A DNA stretch of 64,000 bases from Lolium rigidum (lineage: Eukaryota; Streptophyta; Magnoliopsida; Poales; Poaceae). Shown here piece after piece: positions 12,127 through 23,721 of the stretch. Under the pieces are notes generated by a model. The model was not told the DNA's origin and ran no database searches. It worked only from the letters and a program-made list of their open reading frames with translations. The stretch spans positions 29,568,256 to 29,632,255 of the forward strand of contig NC_061508.1 of assembly GCF_022539505.1 (NCBI RefSeq), read 5' to 3'. Within the stretch, counting starts at the first letter, position 1, and each line of letters starts with the position of its first letter. Made by a program: the position numbers and the translations under genes.

Positions 12127-15100
12127 TGTAACATCTCAAGTTTCAACAATCATAAACAAGAAATAGAAATTCCCCAAACTCAAATTTTGCAATTAACAAA
12201 AACTTTTTCTATACATATAGGGCCACATATAGATAAATGCATTTGAGTGATTTCTTTTGTGCAATTGCCATGATGAGTGTTAGTATGTGTAAACCTTACC
12301 ATGTGAACCCTAACAAAGTTCACTAAACCCTAAATTGGGGAGAAATAAAGAAAATGGGAAAAACCCCTCTCTCACTCACATACCCTCTATGTAAAATAAC
12401 CAACTCTCAACCAAGGCCAAGTTAGCTTGCCCCATTGCTTCTAAAATACTTCAATGTGATAAACTAACCCTTTTGCACCCTTGGATCAAGAATCAAACCA
12501 AAAGAAATCAAATTTTCTTCACACATGTGATAATGGTCACATCTCACAAAAATATTTTCTTCACCTCTTTACCCCTCCGTATTTCTCAAATCTTGAACTA
12601 AGCAAGGTCAACTAAAGCCAGGTCATCCAAGACCATGTCAAGGTGAGTAACTTTGGTGTTGACCACCCCCCCTAAAGTTGACTAGGTTGACCAGACCAAG
12701 AGGGCAAAGAGGGAACCCGGGGAGAAAAGAAGATCACCCCAAATTTTGAAAACTTGCAAATCAATTCCAAATTGAGTGCCACCACCACCAATACATCACA
12801 ATGTTTATATAAATGAGAATCACCAAAAAGATTTGCAAAATTCGAAAGAAAGTTTCTTGCGGGCATTTTATCGAACAGGTGGCGAGCGTGCTTCTAGAAT
12901 AAGTGAGACATGCTATTATCCAGTGGTTTTGACCCTAAACCACTTTGGCAAAGTGATCATCAGCCTTCCCTACACCCCCTGCCTCTAGCCCAGTGCTTGC
13001 ATGGCTGAATAAAGTGGAGGAGAAACCCTAAAACATGCTACACAATGCCATGCCGGCCACCTTTGGCACTCCTCTCCCTAGCCCCTCCCTTGTCGTTTCT
13101 CCATGTCCTTGAGCATCCCTGATGCATAAGGATCACGCCCGTACCACTGAATCGATCGGCATTGCACGGCCCTGCCCAGAACGCCCGTGTCCAAAACGCT
13201 CCGAGACGCGCCGGCCGGCGTGGTGATCACGCCCTGGACGCGCAAGGACGTCGTCCACTTGCACGCCCTCGTCCTCGCCCTGCATCCCTAGCGCCGCATC
13301 AAGCACCGCCTCTGCACCCTCTACGAGCTAGACGAACGCCCGTGCCTGCCCTGCACCGTCGCCGGCGCCCGAGACGAAATGATGCCGCGCGCCCAGTGAT
13401 GGACATTGCACGCGCCCGAGCGATCCCATCCCCCTTTTGCCGCGCCAGCTACTCCTTGAGCATCTCCAGGACAAGGCCTACACGCTCCCGTCCTTCGCTT
13501 GCCCTTTCGCTTGCTGGAACCGCCACGCCATGGCCGCGCCCTTGCAGCACCCCCACGGCAACCTCGCCGCTATAAATAGAGGCCCTCCCAGCAAGCTCCT
13601 CTCACACCACTCGACTCCCCTCTCACCACTGATCATCCTCACCACCTCAATTAGTTCGATTGCCGCCGAAGGAGGAAGAATTTCAAGATCGGAGCCGCCG
13701 GGGGACGCAGCTCACCGTCGACGATTGGCGCCACCCCAAGCGCCGCCGCTGCTCCCAACCTCTTCCTCATCGACTACACCTTCACCGCGCATATTGCCTG
13801 AGTCCTGCATCGGCCTGGTAGGCTCCCCGACCCCCTACGGCCGCCGTGCCCTCGTCGGAATCCCGCCGGGAACGACGACGCTCCCCAGCCCTTGATCTCA
13901 GTTCTAATCCAACGGCCGTTCTCTCGCGTACCGGTTCGGCGTTTAAATAGGCGCCGACAGGTGGCCCCCACCCTGTCAGCGCGGCCCGAGCGCGCCAGCC
14001 GCGTGTTGGGCTGCGAAGTGCTGCCGAATCTCGTTTCGGCCCATTTACTTTTCCCGCCCAGCCCAAAAATTTAAATCTGGTTTATTCTTTAATTCAAATT
14101 TGCTCTGCTGAATGTTTAGTAAAAATTGAATAGTTTAATTTCTACCAAACCAAATCTAGCAAACTTTATACCGTTGGAAAGCTCATGAAATTTCCCATCC
14201 AATGCCACTGGCCCCTTCTCCATTTTCGTTGTAGAATTAATTTGACAAAAAAGACAAGACAGGGACTTTTACACTTTCAAACTTTATTTAAAATTCAACC
14301 AAAATAGATTTTTGAGTAATTCCAATTCTAATAAATCCTAAATGATGTCCTCTAATTGATTATGCAATAACATAGCCCTGTTGTTTGTATGATCATGGAC
14401 TAGAGCAAATAAAATGGCTATGTAGTCATTTCTAGAGCATTTTTTTTAAGTGGAATTCAAACTCAACCCCAATATGAGAATTACCTCTCATTTAAATTTT
14501 GATCCTAAGTACTAATAACCAGGGGGAATGACTTAGGCAAATGAACCCTTGAGAATTATTACTTAGAGATTTTAATTCATTTAAATGCTAAGTTTTTAAA
14601 ACTATGTGAAGTGTAACACTTCTATTAAATTGAACTCACATATAATAGATATGAAATGTTGACTTTGGGGTCAACCTATATCTCATACCCTATTATTATA
14701 TGGAGAGATTAAATCTTAATATTAAGTAATGCAAAGAAATGGAATCCTTTAAAGACCTACATATCAAATTTAAGAAATAGGAATAATGAGAGGAAAGTAT
14801 TTTCTTTCTAATAAAGACCAATCCTATAATCCACCATGCCATGTTTGATTGATGATAGGACTAGTGTGTGAACTATTTTTGAGTGACTCTAGTTAGCATG
14901 TGAGCTTGGTTTAGTATTTATACCTCGTATTCGTATATAGACGCTAGTAACGAGGAATACCAAGAAGAGGAGGGCTACTCTCAGGAAGAAGAAGAGAACT
15001 TCGATAACTACCCAGCTCAAGGCAAGCTAACCCTTGCTAAACACAAGTGCTTAGCTCTACAAGAGCAAAGGCACCATCACACTTTATTTTTATGTATTAC

Positions 15101-16400
15101 CTATCCCATGTTTTTACTTACAATTGCTTTTGCTTATTTACTTCAAAGTACCCTTTTTATTTATGATTCCCTTGTCTAGAGTAGAACAAGAGTATCAAAG
15201 TTAGCCTAAGCAAATAAAGCTAGATAGCACCCCTCTCACATAGTTGCTAGTGCTAATCAATTAAAATTGACTACTCTAGATGGGAACATTTGTGAAGTGA
15301 ACATAAGTGAAAGATTTTTGAAGGTGAATATGACCAAGAGAAGATGGTGATTTTTGATAAAACTGATAGTGGAGTTTGAATGCGATACCCTTCCAATTAT
15401 ACAAGTACCCCCACAATACCTGATTATGGGTAGGGCTTAACTAGAAACTTGTGTATTTTAGTATGGGTTCCCTCTGAACAAACATCATAGGGGTTACGCT
15501 GCGGCTGCCTCCGTACTTGTGGATGGATGTTGAAATGAGGTGAATGTACGGCCCAAGCCCTGTGCAGTTCCGGGTTGATCGCGGTTTCCACCGGGAGGCC
15601 AAGCTCATGGGGAGAGGTGCTCATACTAGCATATATAAGTGAAAGGTTTCGGTTGATGATCCGCGTATCGTGTTACGATGATTCGAGGTTACCCTCGACG
15701 GATGTAATCAAAAGTTGTGGCACAAGAGTACAACCTCTGCAGAGTGTTAAACCTATTCGAATAGCCGTGTCCACGGTTACGGACGATTGGAAAGGCCATA
15801 CTATCTCCGTTATCATTAAAATGTTTTGGTCCTAGAAATGAATGGTGGTTTAAAAAGTGACATTATGGTGATCCATAATGTGGTGTGGGAATGACACTAA
15901 TGTTCCCACTTGAGTTAGTCTAGCACATGAATTAGGCTTTTACCAAAGATTTATGAAACTAAAACTTGGCTTTATGCAAATCAACCTAGAGCTTAGCACC
16001 CCCTTACACTTAATGAGTATTTCTCTTAGAGTTAGTTTGCGAGTACTTTAAAAGTACTCATGGCTTTGCCCTGGCTATTCAAATGCCAGACTATGAAGGA
16101 GAGCACCAGTACCAGGATGACGGACAACAGGACGTCTACGATAACTAGGATCATCTTCTAACGTAAAGCGTTGCCTGTGGAATATATCGTCCACTACTAC
16201 TTCGCTTCCGCTACTATGTGTGATGTTGAACAATATATTTGTGTAATATTGGATCATGTGATCTATGGTTGTAAGACAATATGTGTTGTAATAAATGATG
16301 ACTCTATGCTACTTACTATTATGCCTCGCAAAAACATTATTCCTGGGATTGCGATGTACGGCATAATAGGCATCTGGACTTAAAAATCCGGGTGTTGACA
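12127..16400 (+). repeat. 3' LTR of the 14.4-kb Gypsy element
   Basis: 4274 bp, TGTAACATCTC to GGTGTTGACA, near-identical to the 5' LTR. A TATA box is at 13571-13579. Notable paired differences are CGA 3466-3468 against CAG 13589-13591, TCG near 3671 against CTG near 13797, and TCG near 6050 against CTG near 16172. They point to changes confined to CAG/CTG sites. Confidence 0.93.
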
Positions 16401-16405
16401 TCCAC

Positions 16406-16965
16406 TAATCCACACTCGAGTCCTATTTTGATTTCCAAGTCAGGATACTAAATACTACTCAATTATGTATGTCACACAATTAACAATTTTGACACGTAAT
16501 TTTTCTTTCTTCAGGAACGCGTAAATATAACTCGTATACATAGAATGGAATTTTGTATTGAGTAAATATGAGAATTTAGCCTCCCGAAACGAACGCATTT
16601 TGGACCGTCAGAGTTTTATAGTGGTGGTTTGATGGCAACTTCCATTTTATGATGCCATGTGGCAAGTTGTTTGGACCCACATCGAATATGTCCCGGCCTC
16701 ATTCGAGGATGCATCGCAGTTTGAAATGTCGGGGCTAGCTTTTCGTTCGCAGCTACCGACTGAAACACTCTCGCTACAAGTCTGGAGGACTACCGACCAT
16801 CGTTGGAAACCCGACAAACCTAATATGATGGCGGAACGGAGCTCATCACGCACATCTGACCACTATCACACCGTAACCAACTTCCTTGCCACCATCTAAA
16901 CGATTATATATTATCGACTACATAGGGAGGTAAATAGGCGCTTGCAAAAACTTAAACAAAGTTAC
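16406..16965. other. Unique flank between the two Gypsy elements
   Basis: This was continuous with 1-2005 before the Gypsy insertion. It contains an 80-residue open frame (16657-16899) that I do not recognise; no motif or homologous copy in the window supports it. The last bases (16943-16965) are one copy of a short direct repeat TTGCAAAAACTTAAACAAAG, which recurs just beyond the next element. Confidence 0.45.
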
Positions 16966-17181
16966 TGTTATCACCAGATTTTGGTCAAATCAGGAGGTGG
17001 GCCGTAAGGGAGATGGGCTTAGAAGATTACGCGTGGAAGATCTCTGAAGCGGCCTTGCACGAAGAGTATGGGCTAGATTGCCCGTGTATCTTTAATTATA
17101 GCAGATTGTATCTTAGATTAAAAGTTAGAGTTTGTATCGTGCACGGTGGGGATTATTCCCACGTTAGAAAGTCCCCTGGAC

Positions 17182-17190
17182 TATAAATAT
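17182..17190 (+). promoter_or_regulatory. TATA box in the 5' LTR of the second Gypsy element
   Basis: TATAAATAT preceded by GGAC. The same sequence is at 23938-23946 in the 3' LTR. The predicted transcript starts about 30 bp downstream and would carry all the hairpins described separately. Confidence 0.6.
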
Positions 17191-17300
17191 GTATCTAGGG
17201 TTTATGGAATAAAAAACAACCAACGTTCAACCAACAAATCAATCTCGGCGCATCGCCAACTCCTTCGTCTCGAGGGTTTCTACCGGTAAGCAACATGCCG

Positions 17301-17561
17301 CCTAGATCGCATCTTGCGATCTAGGCAGCACAAGCTCCACGTTGTTCATGCGTTGCTCGTATCGAAGCCTTGTTGATGGCGAGCAACGTAGTTATCATAG
17401 ATGTGTTAGGGTTAGCATAGTTCTTCGCGTAACATGCTATCGTAGTGCAACCCTTGCATGTCTAGCCGCCCTCACACCTATCTTAGGTGTGGGGGCGGCA
17501 CCCCGCTTGATCATTATTTAGTAGATCTGATCCGTTACGATTGCTCCTTGTTCTACAAGGA
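17301..17561 (+). other. Hairpin series in the R/U5 leader
   Basis: Stems visible in order: 17301-17325 (11 bp, loop TCT; in the 3' LTR copy 24053-24085 it is 15 bp), 17351-17388 (9 bp, CGTTGCTCG, 20-nt loop), 17465-17499 (16 bp with one G-U pair, loop TCT) and 17545-17561 (7 bp, loop TCT). A further one at 17854-17872 has 8 bp and loop CTT. All are retained in the 3' LTR, including 24221-24255, 24301-24317 and 24609-24627. They lie downstream of the TATA box and would fold in the genomic RNA leader. A packaging, dimerisation or translation role is possible but inferred. Confidence 0.75.
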
Positions 17562-18139
17562 TTAGTTTAATATCCGCAATAGTTAGGCCTTACAAAGGGG
17601 TGGAGGATCCAGCGGCACGTAGGGTGTCGTTCGCTAGCCCTAAACGAGGATGTTCCGGGGATCAACCTCGTGTTGGTTTTTAGGCCTTGTTTAGGATCGG
17701 CTTACGATCACCGTGCGTGGCCGCGAGGCCCAACCGTGAGTAGGATGATCCGATTATGCGGTGAAAACCCTAAATCGTCGTAGATCTCATTAGCTTTATC
17801 TTGATCAAGCAGGACCACCATATATTCGTGCACCTCGTACGAATCATGGGTGGATCGGCTCCTTGAGCCGATTCACGAGATAACCCGAGAGCCGATCGAG
17901 GCTCGTATTTAATGTTTACGTGTATGCCATGCGAGAAACTAAGCGAGGCATCTCCATCACCTTCCCGACCAGGTATAGGTCAGGTGGCACGCCCTTGCAA
18001 TCAGCATCGGACGTGTGACCAGAAGGCTTTGCGGGCCGTCGCTCGGAGGGACCTCAGCCAGCCGCAGCTCTAGGTTGTTCCCGGCTCTACGGTGTTGCCC
18101 GTCGTTGCCCGTCGGTGGGTTTCGGACGTCAACACATTC

Positions 18140-18157
18140 TGGCACGCCCGGTGGGAC
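18140..18157 (+). other. Primer binding site of the second Gypsy element
   Basis: TGGCACGCCCGGTGGGAC begins five bases after the LTR end. It has the TGG start of a tRNA 3'-end complement. The tRNA is not assigned with certainty. The sequence resembles primer sites of Tat-group elements. Confidence 0.6.
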
Positions 18158-18195
18158 AAGCTTCTACATCAACCACATCGCCATCTACATCTGAG

Positions 18196-20107
18196 ATGGC
18201 GGACGGCACGCCAGTCACGTACGAGGATCTGACAGACGAGCTCAAGAAGAAGTATGACGAGATCAAAGTCATCCTCGAAGCCGACCTCATCGGCTCTTTC
18301 CACGTAACCCGTTCACATGGCATCGGGTGGAAGGGGTTCTCGCCTAATGGTGCACTAGATGGGATAGACCTCTCTGCCCCGTCGGAAGAACGCACCGAGT
18401 CCCTGCGGCAGGAGATCAACTACTTGGTGGCTCACTCGCTACACCGCCACTACGAGAACCCGGTAAACACGTTGGAGCGTGTCGCTCTTCGCGTGATCCG
18501 AGAGATCATGAGGCACCGGTACTCGCCGTCGGGACCAGCTCTCGGGACACATCAAGGAGAGTTGCCACTCCGGTCCCGTCCACCGCTGCCATATGCGTTG
18601 GCAGCACCAGAAGTGCCGGCTTCACCGGCATTCGTCGTCTACAAGATCGGTGGTGACCCTAGTGACTACCAGTTCTTGCCTGAGGCGCCTAAGGAGATCC
18701 CTCACGGGTACACGTGCACGTATGTGCCGGATTGTGGTAACTGGACACTCACAAACCAGGCCACAACATCAGGGACTTCTGGGAAAACAGGAGGGACGTC
18801 AGCAACAGAGCTTGAGAAGCAGACGTGGCTAACTAAGTACGCCACCCCGACGAACCTCCAAAGCTCAGCTCCTGCAGTTGGCTCAGAGCTGGAAAAGCAA
18901 ACATGGCTGGCTAAGTACGCCACCCCGGCGAATCTTCAGAGTTCAACTCCTGCAGCCAGACACGGCGGATCAGATCGGTACCATACCGAGAGACCGGTTC
19001 GGCATGGTGCCGAAAAGGAGGGCCATCGGCTATTCCAAGCCGTACCCCGACGACTACGAGATGATCCCGCTACCACCTAAATATCGGCTCCTCGATTTCT
19101 CCAAATTCAGTGGATCAGATGGTTCCAGCTCCATCGAGCACGTAGGCCGATATTTGGCACAACTAGGACCGGCTTCAGTGTCGGATCAACTACGGGTGAG
19201 GCTCTTCTCACAGTCCCTCACGGGATCGGCTTTCGGGTGGTACACCTCGTTGCCACCAGACTCCATCCGGACTTGGAAGCAGTTGGAAGAACAGTTCCAT
19301 ATGCAGTACCATTCAGAGGCTTCCGAGTCCGGCATTGCCGATCTAGCACAATTACGTCGAAGCGTGGAGAAACGGTGACGAGAATACATCCGGCGCTTCG
19401 GGAATCTTAGGAACCGATGTTATTCGGTTCGTATAACCGAAAAGGAAGCAGTCGAGTTGGCGGTAGCGGGCCTCGCAACACCGCTCAAGGACATGGCCTC
19501 CCAAGCGGACTATCCCTCACCGGCGCACATGGTTCGAAACCGTCGGCATATGAACAGCGCCACCCGGACCTGTACCAGGACAAATTTAAGCGTGCGATAG
19601 TCCCGGTCGATGCGAGAGGAAGACGAAGTTTCTGCGGGAGATCAGGAGGTAGCAGTGGCTGAATGGACTCGGGGAGGAACCCCCGTGTCCTGCAAATGGG
19701 TAAAGCCACCAGGCCCGCCCAGGGGATTTGATTTTGACGTGACCAAGACTGAGCAAATCTTCGACCTCCTGGTCAAGGAGAAGCAGTTGACGATTCCCGA
19801 AGGTCTCAAATTCCCCACTGTGCAAGAGCTGAACGGAAAGCCATACTGCAAATGGCACAACTCGCTCTCCCATGCCACCAACGACTGCAGGGTGTGGCGT
19901 CGGCACATCCAAGCGGCGATAGAAAAAGGGCGTCTAATTTTCAACCGGTACGCCATGAAGGTCGACACCCAGCCCTTCCCCGCCGTTAACATGGTAGAGT
20001 GCACTTACCCCGAAGGTTGCCGGCCAGGATCCTCGTTCGAGCATCAACATGGTAGGACCTCGGGAACCACTCGGCAAAGATGGAGACGAGGGCAGCTGCT
20101 CTCGTAG
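18196..20107 (+). pseudogene. gag: gag of the non-autonomous Gypsy element, frameshifted
   Basis: Starts MADGTPVTYEDLTDELKKKY at 18196. The N-terminal third contains a duplicated motif (ELEKQTWLTKYATPTNLQSS and ELEKQTWLAKYATPANLQSS). After a frame change near 18960 the capsid follows: KYRLLDFSKFSGSDG, then LTGSAFGWYTSLPPDSI, then WKQLEEQFHMQYH. Further breaks are at 19376-19378 (TGA), 19535-19542 and 19613-19616. The last frame holds a C/H knuckle-like motif YCKWHNSLSHATNDC, typical of grass gags of this type, and ends at 20105-20107. The role is particle formation and RNA binding. The breaks at 19535 and 19613 fall at CAG-like sites. Confidence 0.82.
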
Positions 20108-20434
20108 CAAGGACACGAGAGGAGGCCGCTCCACGCGATCGGCTCCATCATGATGGCAAGCGCTACGTCACGGAGGGAGAGGTGAAGAACATAAGATATC
20201 AGCGACCCTCTCTCGATCACCTCCTCAACAAATATGTGAGTCGAGTATGACCAACGCCGACGGTCCAGCTATGATGATGAAGGAGATCGTCCGGCTAGAG
20301 AAGCCGGAAGATATCGTCGGCATGATCGCGATGAGGAGGAGCACGAGCGCCGTGCCATAGAAAAATCAAGGGAGCAAGACGACAACGACAGGCACTGGGA
20401 CTGCCCCTTCTTCAGACACTGCTGGGATTCAGGA

Positions 20435-21475
20435 ATGAGCCGATTGCCCACAATCGGCAATTTCCCAGAATGCAACCAGAAAAAGAAGGATGCAGCCAAC
20501 GTGTCTGTGTTTAGGCGCTTAGGGCCTCTCCCGCCACAAAGCAAACGCGCTGAGTCCCCTCGCTGGGCAGATCTCGAGGATTCAGAAGACGAGGGACAAG
20601 AAGAGGAAGAAGACAGGTACCACCGTCCAAGGTGGTGCCCTGATGGACTCAGCCGTTCACAAAAGCGCAGGGTTCAGCGATTGCGCGGCCTGGAGGAAGC
20701 CGAAAGGTTATACTTGCATACACTAAGGAAGGCACGACCTGATCTGGCTGCGAAAGTTCAGCGAACCCTGGACGAAGAGGGTCGTCCACGGAGAATGGAG
20801 CGGCGCCCCAAGCAAAGGAAAGCCGATGATGAAACATCGGCTGGCACAAACATGGTGTTCATCCTCCCTTCGGAGTTCAGTGCTCCAGGATTAGACGAGG
20901 CACCTGTTGCACAACTTGACTGCGGCCCGAGGCCGGTTATCTTTGAGAAGCCACGAGAAAGAAGCTACAGACATCTGAAGGCCTTGTATTTGCGAGGTTA
21001 TATCGATGGGAGGCCTGTAAATAAGATGCTCGGTGGACACCGGAGCGGCAGTCAACATCATGCCGTACTCTATGCTACGTCGGCTGGGACGCTCTAGCTC
21101 AGATCTAATCAAGACCAACGTGACATTGAGCGATTTCAACAGCCAAGCGTCTGACGCACAGGGTGTTCTGAACGTGGATCTGACCGTAGGAAGGAAAACT
21201 ATCCCTACAACGTTCTGCATCGTCGATAGCACGAGCACTTATGCTGTTCTGCTAGGAAGAGATTGGATCCACGCCAACTGCTGCATTCCCTCCACGATAC
21301 ACCAATGCATAATACAGTGGGATGGAGATGAGGTAGAAGTCGTCCAGGCCGATGATTCAGCTCGAAATTTCAACGGCCGGCATGAACGCATGGGAAGCAG
21401 CAGGCCAAGAACCCCTCTCAGGTATCAATTTGGACGACTGCGAGCGCATCGACGTGACGAAGGGAAGGGTTAAGC
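20435..21475 (+). pseudogene. gag-protease linker and aspartic protease, frameshifted
   Basis: The first frame (from 20435) is a basic and acidic linker with WADLEDSEDEGQEEEED and ends in RGYIDGRPVNKML. The protease continues in another frame from 21033: DTGAAVNIMPYSMLRRLG carries the catalytic DTGA, and YAVLLGRDWIHANCC is the second conserved protease segment. The switch is at CTCG 21029-21032. The protease would cleave the gag precursor. After the stop (21473-21475) no RT motif is found in any frame, which defines the element as non-autonomous. Confidence 0.85.
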
Positions 21476-22897
21476 TGGTTTTATCCACTGGCCTGACCAT
21501 GTAGCTGAGGCAAAGCAATGAGCAAACGGGGCGAGGCTGATCCTTGTGATCGGCCCCAAAAATTATGAAGGAACATTACAGAACCTTCAGTCAACACTTC
21601 AATAGATATGGAGGCCGATTCCAGCGATCGGCCAAAATTATCTTCACCACATATTGCTGCTTGTGTTCAACATCAATCTATTGGGCAGCGGCCACGTCGG
21701 CGGATGAAAGTCAGCACGAATCCTCGCGGAGCCGACGTGCAAGTGCAGTGCCCTGGCTAACCATAAAAGCCGATATCTGCAGTCATCTGGCAGATTCGGC
21801 TCGGGGGGCATATAGTCAGATGAACATGTGCAGATAAACATGTGTAAACATGCGTGCAGTGAAACATTCTGGGGCCGATTAGAAAAATCGGCCAAATAAA
21901 AAAAATTTATGACGTACAGCCGATGCGCAGCCATCGACTCTAGTACAGTTACACAAGACCTGCCGGCTATGTGCTCAAGGCCCAGATTTTCGCCGAGATG
22001 GTTTTCAGTTCGGCTTCTGTTTCCAGCCTTGGCTTCAATGAGCCGACAACCCTTTGCGCCAAGTTCAGCAGTAACATCAGTTAGGCATGCAAGGCAGCCT
22101 CTTTCTCATTAAGCTGGTGGTGTTTCATCTACAACATCGGCGTTCAATAGAAGAAAGCTGATCTGGGGCAAGTTTGGCTGATTCTTCATGGTGGTTATCT
22201 CGGATTACCAGATTACCTGAGGTCAGAGCCTTTTTGTTTGATCTGTGCATCCTTGCCGGTATTCTCGCCTTGATTGAGGCTCGGGGGGCAGCTCGCCCTG
22301 GAATATCTTTTGCTCTGAGGAGCCGATATTGGTTGGAATCGGCTGGTTCTGCATTACGACTTGGAAACCAATGGCGACGCATTTGGCTCGCTTTGGCTGA
22401 GGCTCGGGGGGGCAATTCGCCCGAGAGGTTCTTGGCTTTGGAGCCGATTTTGTTGGGATCAGCTGGCTCTACGTCGCAACTGTTCTGAAGAATGATGCTT
22501 CTGTTACAGAGTTATCAGTTTCAGCATCCAAGCTGATTCAGCAACAGTTCCGGGTCTCTCTTAAAAACGCCCGCTCAAGATCAAATCCTCGGTCTGCTGC
22601 AGTCGGCTGCACCCAAAGCTATCGTCATCGGCAGAGCTGGCTGACTTGGAAGGATGGCTGAATTGGCTTGTCTCACAGATTGTCGTAAGAAACCAAGGCG
22701 TGGCCCCATCTGGTCATTAAGCATTGGTTAGCAACCGTCAAGGTCAGATGAGGAAAATCGGCTGAGTCGGCATAAAGAACATCGGCAAAATCAAAAGAAA
22801 TTTTTCATTGATAATAAGATTTCTTACAAAGAGGAGCCGATTGTTCAGCAAAAGGGACAGATTGCTACTGCTAATCCTATGCTAGTAGGTCCCTATT
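21476..22897. other. Non-coding internal region with G-rich repeats
   Basis: No ORF here shows RT, RNase H or integrase motifs. The segment contains three copies of GGCTCGGGGGG(G)C (about 21798, 22278, 22401), the last two inside two related blocks of roughly 120 bp, and many copies of GCCGAT/ATCGGC. It takes the place of the missing pol gene. Confidence 0.6.
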
Positions 22898-23434
22898 CTA
22901 AGGGCTGTTGCCGTCTTCGCCGTCGCTGGGGTAGCTGCCCTCATAGCTGCTGTCGACGAATCCCTCGGTGCTGCTACTGTGACCTTCAGCGGAGGCTTCT
23001 TCCTCGTCATCATCATCATCCTCGTCTGACCAAGCCTAGCCCCGGATGCGTTTCGCCGGCGGTTCGTCGGAGGAGGTGTCGTCCTCCTGTTCCTTCTTCA
23101 TGTCGGAGGAGATGTCTTCGTCTTCGACATCCTCTTCTTCTCTTTTGGTGACGGATGTGAATTTACCCCGGAAAGGAGGGTCGTCGTCGCCGCTCTCCGC
23201 CTCTAGTGCTCCGTCAACCAGGTACCGGAGGTCATCTTCCCCGTCGGTTAGGGGCATGGCCCCATCTGACCAGACGAGGTCTTCACCCTCCGGCACGAAG
23301 TCGAAGTCCCACTCCTGCTCGTCCCAATGTTTGGGAGCCTGGCGGTTGTACGCCTCCATCTTGTCGTGCTCTGGAACCAACTCGCTTGAGGAAGAGGATT
23401 GGGGAGAGACGGAAGAGGAGGAAGAAGACGACAT
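22898..23434 (-). pseudogene. Antisense ORF upstream of the 3' LTR (one internal stop)
   Basis: Read on the minus strand, ATG at 23434 opens a Ser-rich start (MSSSSSSSVSPQ). It continues through NRQAPKHWDEQEWDFDFVPE and LVWSDGAMPLTDGEDDLRYL and a run of Asp/Glu with KKEQEDDTSSDEPPAKRIRG to a TAG at 23036-23038. The same frame stays open after that stop for 45 more acidic and Ser-rich codons, to a TAG at 22898-22900, so the stop looks secondary. Full length would be 178 residues. Antisense ORFs in this position are known in Grande-type Tat elements. The function is unknown; the KRIRG end may be a nuclear signal. The plus-strand reading of the same region is low complexity. Confidence 0.6.
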
Positions 23435-23703
23435 GGCTATGGAAGGAGAGGGTTTTTTGGGTGCCGACGGCTGGGACAGAGGAAGGGGGTAAAGAGGGCT
23501 AATCAATCGGCACGGTTAAATAATGAGAAACCTGGTGGAAATTTAATGCCATTGCAGTTTCCGAGGAAGTGATGCCAAAGCTATCGAATTTTGCAGAGAA
23601 GCTGGAAAGACAGGGCATCATGATGAGGAATACTGCGACAGGTCTGCTCTGCCATGACATGACCCTTCGAAGGAAAAACAGAGTGGTTTTGAAATTATCA
23701 TTG

Positions 23704-23721
23704 CCAAAACCAGGGGGCATG
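23704..23721 (+). other. Polypurine tract of the second Gypsy element
   Basis: CCAAAACCAGGGGGCATG directly precedes the 3' LTR start TGTTATC at 23722. The G-run is the likely plus-strand primer. Confidence 0.65.

Larger units (their letters stand above)
2006..16400 (+). mobile_element. Complete Gypsy LTR retrotransposon, chromovirus (Tekay/Del-like)
   Basis: The element is bounded by TG...CA LTRs of 4270 and 4274 bp and flanked by a perfect 5-bp target duplication TCCAC (2001-2005 and 16401-16405). The order is LTR, tRNA-Met type primer site, an extra ORF, gag with CCHC knuckle, protease, RT, RNase H, integrase, chromodomain, polypurine tract, LTR. Integrase after RT defines Gypsy; the C-terminal chromodomain and the TGGTATCAGAGC primer site point to the chromovirus Tekay/Del group. 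The LTRs look almost identical by eye, so the insertion should be recent. Yet the coding part carries about ten single-base breaks, nearly all where a CTG or CAG is expected (see findings). The exact family name is not recognised. Confidence 0.93.
16966..18134 (+). repeat. 5' LTR of the non-autonomous Gypsy element
   Basis: 1169 bp. TATA box at 17182-17190; the region downstream of it is unusually rich in inverted repeats (17301-17325, 17351-17388, 17465-17499, 17545-17561, 17854-17872). It differs from the 3' LTR at a few positions, several of them CAG/CGA swaps (for example 17874 against 24630, and 17929 against 24685). Confidence 0.93.

Noticed and set aside
23046..23492. Plus-strand Ser-rich ORF opposite the antisense ORF
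   Set aside because: Composition is the complement of the acidic minus-strand ORF. The minus reading has the varied, Trp-containing protein-like sequence.
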